A stretch of DNA of 64,000 nucleotides from assembly GCA_965223405.1 (NCBI GenBank), contig CBDCWO010000006.1, positions 3,224,001 to 3,288,000 on the forward strand, written 5' to 3'. Source of the stretch: CBDCWO01 sp965223405. GTDB taxonomy: Bacteria > Bacteroidota > Bacteroidia > Chitinophagales > Saprospiraceae. Of this stretch, positions 17,949 to 26,308 are shown one piece after another; the stretch's first letter is position 1; every line of letters starts with the position of its first letter. The notes beneath the pieces are model-generated. The model did not search any database and was not told the origin of the DNA. It saw only the letters and a program-made list of their open reading frames with translations. The position numbers and the translations under genes were made by a program.

Positions 17949-17964
17949 TACGAAATCTTTCGTA
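17949..17964. promoter_or_regulatory. BlaI-type operator 2
   Basis: TACGAAATCTTTCGTA has perfect 7-bp arms (TACGAAA / TTTCGTA) and ends two bases before the blaI ATG. Its centre is 56 bp from operator 1. Confidence 0.75.
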
Positions 17965-17966
17965 CA

Positions 17967-18344
17967 ATGAAAGTTACCGAATCCGAATTAAACATTTTAC
18001 AGGTTTTGTGGAAACACGGACCGAGTACAGTCAGGAAAGTACACGAATCGATCAATCCACATCAAGAGGTGGGGTACACTACTACCCTTAAACTAATGCA
18101 AATCATGTATGATAAAGGATTGGTCGGAAGAGATCAGTCGCAGCGCTCTCACATCTATCAGGCTTTAGTGAAAGAGAATGCTATTCAGCGAAGTTTTTTG
18201 AATAAATTGATAGACACCGCGTTTAGGGGATCTGCTAAAGACATGGTGATGCAGACATTGATTAATAATCGACCCAGTACTGAAGAGTTGAATGAAATCA
18301 AAGCACTGCTTGATCAAATAAAACCACAAAATCCAAATCGATAG
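17967..18344 (+). CDS. BlaI/MecI/CopY-family transcriptional repressor
   Basis: A 125-residue winged-helix repressor. The N-terminal DNA-binding domain (TESELNILQVLWKHGPSTVR, then VGYTTTLKLMQIMYDKGLV) is followed by a C-terminal dimerisation helix. In the family, a partner M56 protease (BlaR1/MecR1) senses a signal and triggers cleavage of the repressor. Its TAG stop is followed immediately by the ATG of the M56 gene, so the two are translationally coupled. Two matching palindromes flank its own promoter, predicting autoregulation. Usual targets in Bacteroidota are poorly known and need not be beta-lactamase. Confidence 0.93.
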   Translation: MKVTESELNILQVLWKHGPSTVRKVHESINPHQEVGYTTTLKLMQIMYDKGLVGRDQSQRSHIYQALVKENAIQRSFLNKLIDTAFRGSAKDMVMQTLINNRPSTEELNEIKALLDQIKPQNPNR

Positions 18345-20042
18345 ATGGAAGTTATATATCACGGACTTGCCTGGACACTGTTTCATTCTATATGGCAATT
18401 TGTTGTAGTTGCTGTCCTTGTGCGTACGATATTGTTTTTTATTCCTTTCAATCAATTCAAAATTAGGCATCTAACTGCGTTAAGTGGTCTGATTTTATGC
18501 TTTCTTATAGCGACTCTCACCCTTATCGAATACCTGTTATGCTATGAGTCCCAAGGTATAATGACCCCACTTCTGATGTTTGTTGAGGAACCGGTAATAA
18601 CCATTTCAAATCCTGATTTAAACATCTTAGGCCAAGTAAAAATATGGATCCAGGCGAATGAAAAAGTAATTATACTGCTTTGGATGCTGGGAACATTTTT
18701 ATTTAGTTTGCGACTTCTGGGAGGTTATCTTTATGTACATCGAATAAAAAAGACAGTCCAAATTCAAATTCCACCCGATTGGTCTGATGCATTGTCGAAA
18801 GTTAAAAACAAGCTTGGTGTAACACGGGAGATTGTTTTTGGATTATCAGACCATATTCTGACACCCCTGGTCATCGGTTATCTAAAACCGATAATTCTTC
18901 TTCCCTTTGCTTTTCAGAATAAATTATCTTTAGCAGAGGTTGAAGCCATTATCGCGCATGAAATTGCCCATATCAGACGACATGATTACTTCAGTAGGTG
19001 GATTGTCAACGTTGGTCAACTTTTGTTTTATTATCATCCGGCAATTTGGTGGTTTATCAACACGATTGAGATAGAACAGGAAAGTGACTGTGATCGGTGT
19101 GCTACCGGATACATTTCAAAAGGAGAATATGCTCAGTTATTGTTCCGGTTAGGCCAATATACAAATCATAATCCAACGTGGACGATGACCTTGTTTTCTA
19201 ACAAATATTCTCTATTACAACGTGTCAGACGACTTCTAAATATTTCTGAATCAAAACCTTATATCATGGAAAAAGCTTCAATTGGTGTTATTTTGATCAT
19301 CTGTTTTGGATTGCTATCAACCACGATAGGTCAGAACCAGCAAGAAATTCAAAAAAGTAATAATCCATCTGTATTTCAGGCGGATACGCTTCCACCAAAA
19401 GTCCAACTGACCAGGGAAAATGGGGAGATAAAAAAGTTGATCATCAATGGCAAGGAAATAGAGCCGCAAGAATATCACAAATACCAGAAACTAATCGAAA
19501 AGTTAGAAAAAAGTAGTCCTCCACCTCCACCACCACCAAAGCCTACTGCACCTAATGCGCCGAAGCCTTTCGAATCTATGAGCCCACCTCCGCCTCCACC
19601 ACCGGCACCGGCCCCTCCACCGGTTCCCAATGTCAATCGGAAAACTGCTGTAAAACCACCACCACCACCTCCTCCTCCTCCTCCTCCTCCTCCTCCGTCT
19701 AACAACCTTCGTAGTGATACCTTACCAGTGCCTAAAGTGATTGTCCCAGCTCCTCCCAAGCCTCCATTGCCACCGGTAAAAAATCACTTAATGAAATTTG
19801 ACCTACATAACGAAATAGACCTTAATATTTTTCAGGGACAAAGTTTACATCCCGATTCTATCCCTTTAACATATCCGGAGTTGGCCAAACTAAATGTTCA
19901 CCTTGAAAACATGAGCAGGGATTTATCCGATAAATTGAGAGCGGGGTCTAAAGATTTGTTTGGACTTCGTGAGCCCTTATTGCAGGATCTGCAAGAGATT
20001 CCACCACCAGTACATAAGTCAAAGCATAGATCAAATGAATAA
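18345..20042 (+). CDS. BlaR1/MecR1-like M56 metallopeptidase with proline-rich region
   Basis: A 565-residue membrane protease, partner of the preceding repressor. Four N-terminal helices surround the M56 domain, with the zinc motif HEIAH near residue 205 and the third-ligand Glu in IEQESDCDR near 243. A fourth helix (ASIGVILIICFGLLSTTIG) is near residue 310. Instead of a penicillin-binding sensor domain, the C-terminal part holds low-complexity proline tracts (residues 388-475), including a run of 14 Pro encoded by a CCN microsatellite near 19655-19697, then an acidic charged tail. The extracytoplasmic proline region may span or sense the cell wall. The signal sensed is unknown. Confidence 0.9.
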   Translation: MEVIYHGLAWTLFHSIWQFVVVAVLVRTILFFIPFNQFKIRHLTALSGLILCFLIATLTLIEYLLCYESQGIMTPLLMFVEEPVITISNPDLNILGQVKIWIQANEKVIILLWMLGTFLFSLRLLGGYLYVHRIKKTVQIQIPPDWSDALSKVKNKLGVTREIVFGLSDHILTPLVIGYLKPIILLPFAFQNKLSLAEVEAIIAHEIAHIRRHDYFSRWIVNVGQLLFYYHPAIWWFINTIEIEQESDCDRCATGYISKGEYAQLLFRLGQYTNHNPTWTMTLFSNKYSLLQRVRRLLNISESKPYIMEKASIGVILIICFGLLSTTIGQNQQEIQKSNNPSVFQADTLPPKVQLTRENGEIKKLIINGKEIEPQEYHKYQKLIEKLEKSSPPPPPPPKPTAPNAPKPFESMSPPPPPPPAPAPPPVPNVNRKTAVKPPPPPPPPPPPPPPSNNLRSDTLPVPKVIVPAPPKPPLPPVKNHLMKFDLHNEIDLNIFQGQSLHPDSIPLTYPELAKLNVHLENMSRDLSDKLRAGSKDLFGLREPLLQDLQEIPPPVHKSKHRSNE

Positions 20043-20227
20043 GGTATCTGTATAACTGAGAGATGAATTGATCTCGAGTTGTTTTATGATTATGTCGTAC
20101 AATCCTGAGCGAAGCTTTAGCTGAACCATCGGACAGAACACACGCAGAGTAGATTTTCATTTTGAATTTCCTCAATATTTCCGGAAAATACCGAAATTCG
20201 CAGGCAGATCATTAAACAATAATAGAA

Positions 20228-21046
20228 ATGAAATATGCTGGTATTTTGATTTTACTGCTGGGCCTATCTTTTTCGGTCCAAAGTCAGGATAAAAATGTGG
20301 TTAAAAAGGAGAAAGAAATTAAGCAGAGTTTAACCAGTCAAAGAGAAGTAAAAGTTTCCATAGAATCAGATGGCAATGAAAAACACTACGTGATAAAAAT
20401 CGCCGATGACTCCGGTGAGCCTGAAATTATTGAATGGAAAGGCACTGGCAAGTTGCCAGATGAAATTCAACAACGATTGGATGAACTGGATATTGATATC
20501 ACCATGGACGATGATCAGGATTTGGATCATCAGCAGAAATTTCGAATTGCCAAAGTGAAAAAAAGAACGAGTGATGGAACCGGTGATGATATAGAACAAA
20601 AAATCATGAGGCGCACAGAGGGGAAAGATCGTGAAATCCGAATTTGGATTGATCAGGAGGGAAATCATCATAAACTGGATCGTGGAGATCAAGCTGAGGT
20701 TGAATTAGACCATCGCCGTAACAATGAAAAAATCTATAGGCTTCGGAGTCGCCCATCCGAGCAAAAAATGCGGCAGGACTTAACATTCAAGGAACTTGAA
20801 CTTCAGATTAATCCGGATCGAAGTAATCTCCAGCTTAACTTTCAGACAGCTTCTTTGCCGGTGACTGTAAAGTTGTCGGATTCACGCGGCAATACCATTT
20901 ACCTGATTAAGAAACAGGAATTTGCCGGAAGTTTTATAAAGGAATTTGATATAAGTAAGGAAAAGGGCAGGATGTTGATTCTGACGATTGAACAAGACGG
21001 TAAATTTTATAAGGAGAGGGTCAGCCTCCATCCGGCCGGATTATAA
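20228..21046 (+). CDS. Exported charged protein with C-terminal beta domain
   Basis: A 272-residue protein with a signal peptide (YAGILILLLGLSFSVQSQ). The mature part is very acidic and charged, with an internal segment TMDDDQDLDHQQKF that could bind cations. The final 70 residues (LPVTVKLSDSRGNTIYLIKK, then ILTIEQDGKFYKERV) resemble the T9SS/Por-like C-terminal beta fold, though the terminal lysine-rich consensus is weak. It lies 185 bp after the M56 gene on the same strand and could be part of the same response. I do not recognise a family. Confidence 0.65.
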   Translation: MKYAGILILLLGLSFSVQSQDKNVVKKEKEIKQSLTSQREVKVSIESDGNEKHYVIKIADDSGEPEIIEWKGTGKLPDEIQQRLDELDIDITMDDDQDLDHQQKFRIAKVKKRTSDGTGDDIEQKIMRRTEGKDREIRIWIDQEGNHHKLDRGDQAEVELDHRRNNEKIYRLRSRPSEQKMRQDLTFKELELQINPDRSNLQLNFQTASLPVTVKLSDSRGNTIYLIKKQEFAGSFIKEFDISKEKGRMLILTIEQDGKFYKERVSLHPAGL

Positions 21047-21155
21047 CAATACCTTCAATGCATGAGCATATAAGTTAGTGGTACTCGGGAATACCCTCAA
21101 GTGTTAACGATAAAATAAATGAGGAAAACCTGGGAGTATTGGCTATTTTTACCTC

Positions 21156-22844
21156 ATGTCGAAGCAGCGATCGAAAGGTAAAAACATTACGAAAGCAAAG
21201 ACTAAACGCCATACTGCGAGGTCAGGTAATCAAAGATATTCTCATCTAGTGGTGATCGGATGGGTGATAATTACTGCAGTTGTCTGGTTGGTCATTCGAT
21301 ACAACTATCTTGAAATACCTCTAGATCGGGATGAAGGATCTTATGTATATATGGGAAAAGCCATATTGGAAGGACAGCTACCTTACATCGATTTTTATGA
21401 GATTAAACCACCCGGTATTTTCTACACCTATGCACTTTTCGTATTCGTTTTCGGCACCTCTGTTTTCGGATTGCATGCGGGATTACTGATTTTACTTGGA
21501 GCAACCGGTTATTTAGTATTTTGGTTAAGCAGACTACTGATCGATGATAAACTAGTTCCATGGATAGCACTTTCCTTATTTCTGCTCCTGAGTTTAAATG
21601 TCAGGCTTAGTCCTTTTACCATTTGCTCGGAACAGTTTGCTTCATTTTTTACGTTGGGAGCGGTGATCTCGCTATACTACGCTTTTAAAAATAAGCACGG
21701 CCGTTTCCTTTGGCTGGGCGGTGCCCTCATGGCCTGGAGTGTACTAATCAGACAGACAGGAATATTTTATTATCCGGTATTTATTGCAATAATTGTCTAT
21801 AAATGTTTCGCTGGAAAACGGTTCAATTGGAAGCTTCTCAGAATGTACCTCCTGCCTTTCTTTTTCGGTTCTTTATTACCGGTGGTAATAATGCTATTGA
21901 TTTTAATATTTCAAGGCAGTCTGGATGAGGCCTATTATTGGTTGATCCAAAGACCGTTGCAATACGCAACTTCTGTGGCCTCGGAAACCAGGAGTGAATT
22001 GTTCAAACACTTTCTTTCGATGGCAGGCCGGCATTTCGAAGGAGTTTGGATATTGGCAGGTCTTGGTTTGATTGTCTATTTAGCGTCGAGACATAAAGTA
22101 TCCGATAAAATTCTTATCGCCGGAATGATTGGTGGGGCTTTTTTAGGTGTAAGCTCCGGTGGTCGATATTATGGACATTACGGCATTAATTTATTTCCTT
22201 ACGCAGCATTTTGTTCCGCTTTTGGAATACATATTATCGGCAAATCATTAGATGGCTTGCTAACTAAAAGAAACTTATTGTCCATCAGTACAACTATCCT
22301 ATTTATTGGTTTCCTTTGGTTATGGCCTATCTACAAATACCGAACATGGACCTTCGCAAAAATTCCGGGATATTTAAATATAATTACCTATGGATCCAAT
22401 CCATTCAACGAAATAAAGTATTTGTGTGATTATGCCAATACTATTAAAAGGCCAGGGGATCGATTAGCCGTTATCGGATCAGAGCCGCAAGCTTATTTAT
22501 ACTTGGACCAACTGAGCCCCACACGCCATATTTTCCCGTCTTTTATTTCCAAAGAAGACGAGATCAATGTGCAATTTCAGGAAGAAGCCGCTCAGTCGAT
22601 TGAAGAAGTAAAGCCCAGGTTTATGCTATTTGTGGTACATCCTTATAGTTGGAGCTTTGCAAAAAACCAGGGACCTTCGCGAACATTTTATAATTGGGGT
22701 TATCGCTATGCCCAAAATCATTATCGGCGTATCGGCTTAGCTCAAATCTATGAAGATCGGCCATCTACATATTTATTTGGTCCGGAAGCCACACGTGCAA
22801 ATCCGAATTCTCCATATCACATCGAGTTGTATGAAAGACGCTAA
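21156..22844 (+). CDS. GT39-like polytopic glycosyltransferase
   Basis: A 562-residue inner-membrane glycosyltransferase of the ArnT/PMT-like GT-C superfamily, which moves a sugar from a polyprenyl-phosphate donor to an acceptor on the periplasmic face. A lysine-rich cytoplasmic N-terminus is followed by a first helix, then the loop PLDRDEGSYVYMGKAILEG and DFYEIKPPGIFY containing the catalytic Asp-Glu pair. About ten more helices and a soluble C-terminal domain of 140 residues follow. It overlaps the FdtA-like gene by 14 bp, placing it in a surface-glycan operon. Donor and acceptor are unknown. Confidence 0.85.
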   Translation: MSKQRSKGKNITKAKTKRHTARSGNQRYSHLVVIGWVIITAVVWLVIRYNYLEIPLDRDEGSYVYMGKAILEGQLPYIDFYEIKPPGIFYTYALFVFVFGTSVFGLHAGLLILLGATGYLVFWLSRLLIDDKLVPWIALSLFLLLSLNVRLSPFTICSEQFASFFTLGAVISLYYAFKNKHGRFLWLGGALMAWSVLIRQTGIFYYPVFIAIIVYKCFAGKRFNWKLLRMYLLPFFFGSLLPVVIMLLILIFQGSLDEAYYWLIQRPLQYATSVASETRSELFKHFLSMAGRHFEGVWILAGLGLIVYLASRHKVSDKILIAGMIGGAFLGVSSGGRYYGHYGINLFPYAAFCSAFGIHIIGKSLDGLLTKRNLLSISTTILFIGFLWLWPIYKYRTWTFAKIPGYLNIITYGSNPFNEIKYLCDYANTIKRPGDRLAVIGSEPQAYLYLDQLSPTRHIFPSFISKEDEINVQFQEEAAQSIEEVKPRFMLFVVHPYSWSFAKNQGPSRTFYNWGYRYAQNHYRRIGLAQIYEDRPSTYLFGPEATRANPNSPYHIELYERR

Positions 22845-23244
22845 ACCCTATAAAATTAGGTTCCCGATTAATGGACATCCGGAAATCGGATTTTTGACCG
22901 TTGCCGAATATAAAAGCTATATTCCCTTTTCAATCCAAAGGGTATTTTGGACCTATGGTACACCCAAGGATATTGTCAGAGGAAGGCACGCTCATTACCA
23001 CACTCAAATGGTTTTAATTTCTCTGGTTGGAGAAATCCATTTGCAAGTGGAGAATACCTCAGGTGAAAACTATTCCTTTCAATTGGACCAACCCGGAATT
23101 GGTATTTATTTGCCACCGTTGCATTGGCACACCATGAACTATAGTGAAGGAGCGGTGCAATTGGTCCTCGCGTCCTCAAAATTTGATGAAACGGACTACA
23201 TCCGATCCTATGAAGTGTTTAAGAAGATTAAGTCTCAAGCTTAG
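22831..23244 (+). CDS. FdtA/QdtA-type sugar 3,4-ketoisomerase (cupin)
   Basis: A 137-residue single-domain cupin matching the dTDP-4-oxo-6-deoxyglucose 3,4-ketoisomerase family. It has RGRHAHYHTQM with the metal or catalytic His residues, GIYLPPLHWHTM, and the family tail LVLASSKFDETDYIRSYEVF. The enzyme makes the 3-keto sugar that a DegT-type transaminase then aminates to Fuc3N or Qui3N. The ATG at 22831 is chosen because an earlier in-frame ATG at 22750 lies deep inside the upstream gene. The partner aminotransferase gene follows after 545 bp. Confidence 0.9.
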   Translation: MKDAKPYKIRFPINGHPEIGFLTVAEYKSYIPFSIQRVFWTYGTPKDIVRGRHAHYHTQMVLISLVGEIHLQVENTSGENYSFQLDQPGIGIYLPPLHWHTMNYSEGAVQLVLASSKFDETDYIRSYEVFKKIKSQA

Positions 23245-23789
23245 TTTTTATGTGCTATTGAGTGAAGTCAGAATTTCCGATTTACCATTGAATGAAGGAC
23301 AAGTAAAGAATTTGTACAACATTCGGAATACAAATCTGCAATCAATGGGAAATTTTTAAGGTATCTAAACTTTTGTTTCGTAACTCACTTATCTACTAAT
23401 ACAGATTATCTTTTACGTTCTAGGTTACTTTTGGGTTTCAAGTAGAAGCTTTAAAATCTAGAAAATCTTTTTCCTTTCCAGGCTCAACACCTTCCTTCCA
23501 TATGGATTTATGAAGGGTTGGAGCAAAGCAATCATTGAGAATGATGAGAAATGAGAGTTTTTGTTATTCAAAGTTTAGCCGCAGGAATGAAAAAAGATGA
23601 CGTATATGTTTTAGTAGAATTGTTTCCAAGATTTGAATTATACTCCAAAGGTTGAATGCAATAAGAAGATTCAAAAAATAGTTGATAAGGCTTGCTTTTA
23701 ATTCTTATTGGCCAAATATTGATCCTATAAGGAATGTGTCCAGTATATTTGGGGTATTAATTTTAACCGAACACAATTATTTTGATACC
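23245..23789. other. 545-bp gap between the ketoisomerase and aminotransferase genes
   Basis: No firm gene. A 34-codon ATG frame at 23551-23655 (MRVFVIQSLAAGMKKDDVYV...) is protein-like in composition but too short to support. The length is unusual within a sugar cluster and may reflect a decayed gene. Promoter elements for the aminotransferase may also be here. Confidence 0.35.
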
Positions 23790-24899
23790 ATGAATAACAA
23801 AATTCCAGCGGTAGATTTTAGTGGTATTCATGATCCGCTAGAAGCAGAGTTTCTGGCATCCTTCAAGAAGTTTTTAGCCGGCAAATGGTATGTGTTGGGT
23901 GACGAAGTTTCTGCCTTTGAACAATCCTATGCCCATTACATAGGGCAGGAGTTTGGGGTAGGATTGAGTAGTGGGATGGCAGCCCTGCATCTGGGATTGG
24001 TTTCGTTGGGCATTGGCCCAGGTGATGAGGTAATTGTTCCAGCGCACACCTATGTGGCCACATGGCTGGCAGTAAGTTATGTGGGAGCCACACCCATACC
24101 GGTAGAACCCGATCCGTTGACTGGTAACATATCCACTGATGGCATCAAGTCGGCAATCACTGATAAAACCAAATTGATCCTACCGGTACATATGTATGGA
24201 TTGCCCTGTGATATGACATCAATCCTGACTATTGCCAATCAACATCGTATTCCGATATTAGAGGATAATGCTCAAGGACATGGTGCTAAAATTGAAGGCC
24301 GCCTGACTGGAAGTTTTGGAATGGTTAATGCACACAGCTTTTATCCAACTAAAAATCTAGGCGCCATGGGTGAAGCTGGAGCAATAACTACCGATGATCC
24401 GGATCTGGCTCAGAGGATAGCGAGATTGCGAAATTACGGAGCTGATAAAAAATATATCAATGCCGAAATTGGGTATAACTACCGGTTGGATGAATTGCAA
24501 GCCGCAATTCTAAATGTTAAACTGAAATATCTGGATTCCTGGATCCTGGAGAGAAGAAAGATAGCCGACCGTTATAATCAACATTTAAGAAACCTAAGTG
24601 ATATTGCTCTGCCTAATGAATCTCCGGGGACACAGCATGCTTTTCACCAATATGTAATCCGGACTCCGGCCCGTGATGAATTAAAAGAATATCTTGCAAA
24701 TTACAATATTCATACGTTAATTCACTATCCGGTACCACCCCACCGGCAAGCTGCATATCACCATTTGAATTATGGAAAAGGAGCCTTTCCGATTGCTGAA
24801 AAAATAGCCAATGAATGTTTAAGTTTACCACTTTACATCGGAATCTCTGAAAGTCAGATTCACCAAGTTTGCGCGGCAATAAACCGTTTTTTTAGTTAA
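23790..24899 (+). CDS. DegT/DnrJ/EryC1/StrS-family aminotransferase (FdtB-like)
   Basis: A 369-residue PLP-dependent sugar aminotransferase. Family blocks present are GLSSGMAALHLGLVSLGIGP, EVIVPAHTYVATWLAV, LEDNAQGHGAKIEG and the Schiff-base lysine in SFYPTKNLGAMGEAGAI. RLRNYGADKKY and the C-terminal VPPHRQAAYHHL follow. Next to an FdtA-type ketoisomerase, the likely reaction is amination at C3 of dTDP-3-oxo-6-deoxyhexose. The ATG at 23790 gives the standard N-terminus NNKIPAVDFSG; a TTG-initiated extension from 23682 is not family-like. Confidence 0.92.
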   Translation: MNNKIPAVDFSGIHDPLEAEFLASFKKFLAGKWYVLGDEVSAFEQSYAHYIGQEFGVGLSSGMAALHLGLVSLGIGPGDEVIVPAHTYVATWLAVSYVGATPIPVEPDPLTGNISTDGIKSAITDKTKLILPVHMYGLPCDMTSILTIANQHRIPILEDNAQGHGAKIEGRLTGSFGMVNAHSFYPTKNLGAMGEAGAITTDDPDLAQRIARLRNYGADKKYINAEIGYNYRLDELQAAILNVKLKYLDSWILERRKIADRYNQHLRNLSDIALPNESPGTQHAFHQYVIRTPARDELKEYLANYNIHTLIHYPVPPHRQAAYHHLNYGKGAFPIAEKIANECLSLPLYIGISESQIHQVCAAINRFFS

Positions 24900-25016
24900 T
24901 CGGTTGTTTGAAATTCCCAGGAAACACTTTGATAAGTTGAGTAATCAATTAATTACGTGTGCTGGAGTTTTTTAATTCAATATCTTTAGATGATTATTTG
25001 TTAATCAGTTATCTAA

Positions 25017-26015
25017 ATGATGGAAAGTAATGATGTCCAGCGGGAAAAGCTGTTTTCCTACATTTTGTTGTCCTATCAAAGTCAGGATCGGCTCGTTTCC
25101 GTCATCCGGAAATTAATTGATCGATTTGAGCAAGAAAATATACCCTTTGAGATAATCATTATTGACGACGGTTCTGAAGATCAATCTTTTACTACTGCCA
25201 AATCACTAGCCAAAGAAGATTCCCGCATCACGGCTTACCAACTGAGTAAAAATTATACTTCTCCGTATGCCATCTTCGCCGGTATGAAAATGGCAAGAGG
25301 CCATTGTGTAAGTTATGGCTCCGATGATTTTCAATTACCCCTTGATTGTGTAATTCAGATGTATCGTCAATGGGAAAAGGGCGACCTGTTGGTGGTGCCC
25401 TATCGGTTTAGTCGTAGCGACGGATTTTGGTCCGACTTATTTTCAAATTTTTATTACCGCTTGATGAATAAATATTCACATATCAATTTTCCTAGAGGTG
25501 GGGCTGATAGTTTTTTAGCGGATCGCGAAATTGTAGATATACTGAACCACATTATTCCGATAAATACATCACCGATAATTGAGGTATTGCAATTGGGATA
25601 TTCACCCTTTTTTATGGGATATGACCGACCCTCTGTAACCGGAAAATCACGGTGGACCGTACGCAAGAAATTGGCACTTGCCATGGATAACTTTTTTGCA
25701 GCTTCAAGTTTTCCGTTGCGACTGATTACCTTTCTTGGGTTGATCACTTTTATGTTTTGCTTTCTATTGGTTTGGGTACTGGTTTTTGCCAAATTGTTTT
25801 CTTCGAATAAATTATTTGGTTTTCCGATTCCCGGATGGACCACCACCATGGTGACCATCACAATGTTTAATGGTTTGATCCTTTTTTCAATGGGCATCGT
25901 AGCAGAATATATTTGGCGTATTTATATTCATATCAAACAAAGACCCGGATATATTATTAAAAAGAACCGACCTGAACCCAACGAAAAGGAAGAAAATAAA
26001 TCAGGCGAAAAATGA
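25017..26015 (+). CDS. GT2-family glycosyltransferase with two C-terminal membrane helices
   Basis: A 332-residue GT-A transferase of the DPM1/GtrB/ArnC type, which loads a sugar from a nucleotide donor onto polyprenyl phosphate. The N-terminal domain has FEIIIIDDGSEDQS and the metal-binding-like SYGSDDFQLP. Two helices near residues 235-260 and 280-300 anchor it in the inner membrane, and the tail is cytoplasmic and charged. It lies in the same orientation as the GT39-like and sugar-amination genes and could supply the lipid-linked donor used by the GT39-like enzyme. The sugar is unknown. Confidence 0.88.
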   Translation: MMESNDVQREKLFSYILLSYQSQDRLVSVIRKLIDRFEQENIPFEIIIIDDGSEDQSFTTAKSLAKEDSRITAYQLSKNYTSPYAIFAGMKMARGHCVSYGSDDFQLPLDCVIQMYRQWEKGDLLVVPYRFSRSDGFWSDLFSNFYYRLMNKYSHINFPRGGADSFLADREIVDILNHIIPINTSPIIEVLQLGYSPFFMGYDRPSVTGKSRWTVRKKLALAMDNFFAASSFPLRLITFLGLITFMFCFLLVWVLVFAKLFSSNKLFGFPIPGWTTTMVTITMFNGLILFSMGIVAEYIWRIYIHIKQRPGYIIKKNRPEPNEKEENKSGEK

Positions 26016-26046
26016 GATAGTCACCGCATAATGCACTGAATATATT

Positions 26047-26300
26047 GTTTGAGTCGCCCCGCCTCGAACGAAACCTGCTGAACAGAACACAAAGGAAGAT
26101 CATCAAAGGCTTTAGGCAAGGACGCCTAAACCAACATCACGGAATCCCCCGTGTTGTTAGGTGCTTCTCGCCTTAAATGAAATCTGGTATACTTTTCGAT
26201 TAATCTACAGTCATGCTGAAAAAGACATCCCCCTTGTGTTGTTTGAGGCGTCTCGCCTCAAACTAAGATCAGTCCTGACTTTAGGCCAAGACACCTGAAA
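26047..26300. repeat. Cluster of REP-like palindromes
   Basis: The gap after the GT2 gene holds several related hairpins. The best is a perfect one at 26241-26263 (GTTTGAGGCG / CGCCTCAAAC, 3-nt loop). A degenerate copy is at 26047-26069 and another at 26158-26178. A second type, TTTAGGC / GCCTAAA, is at 26111-26130, with a decayed version at 26280-26300. A further hairpin, CACGG / CCGTG, is at 26138-26153. The stretches before the 26158 and 26241 hairpins share CCCC...GTGTTGTT, showing direct duplication. This resembles REP/BIME elements rather than ordinary terminators, since no T runs follow. Confidence 0.7.
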
Positions 26301-26308
26301 AATTCATA

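Noticed and set aside
19475..19759. Glycine-rich protein on the minus strand
   Set aside because: It is the antisense of the proline-coding repeat of the M56 gene; the poly-Gly run mirrors the CCN microsatellite.
23551..23655. A 34-codon small protein gene
   Set aside because: Plausible ATG start but no homology, no promoter or ribosome-binding evidence; kept only as a note on the gap.
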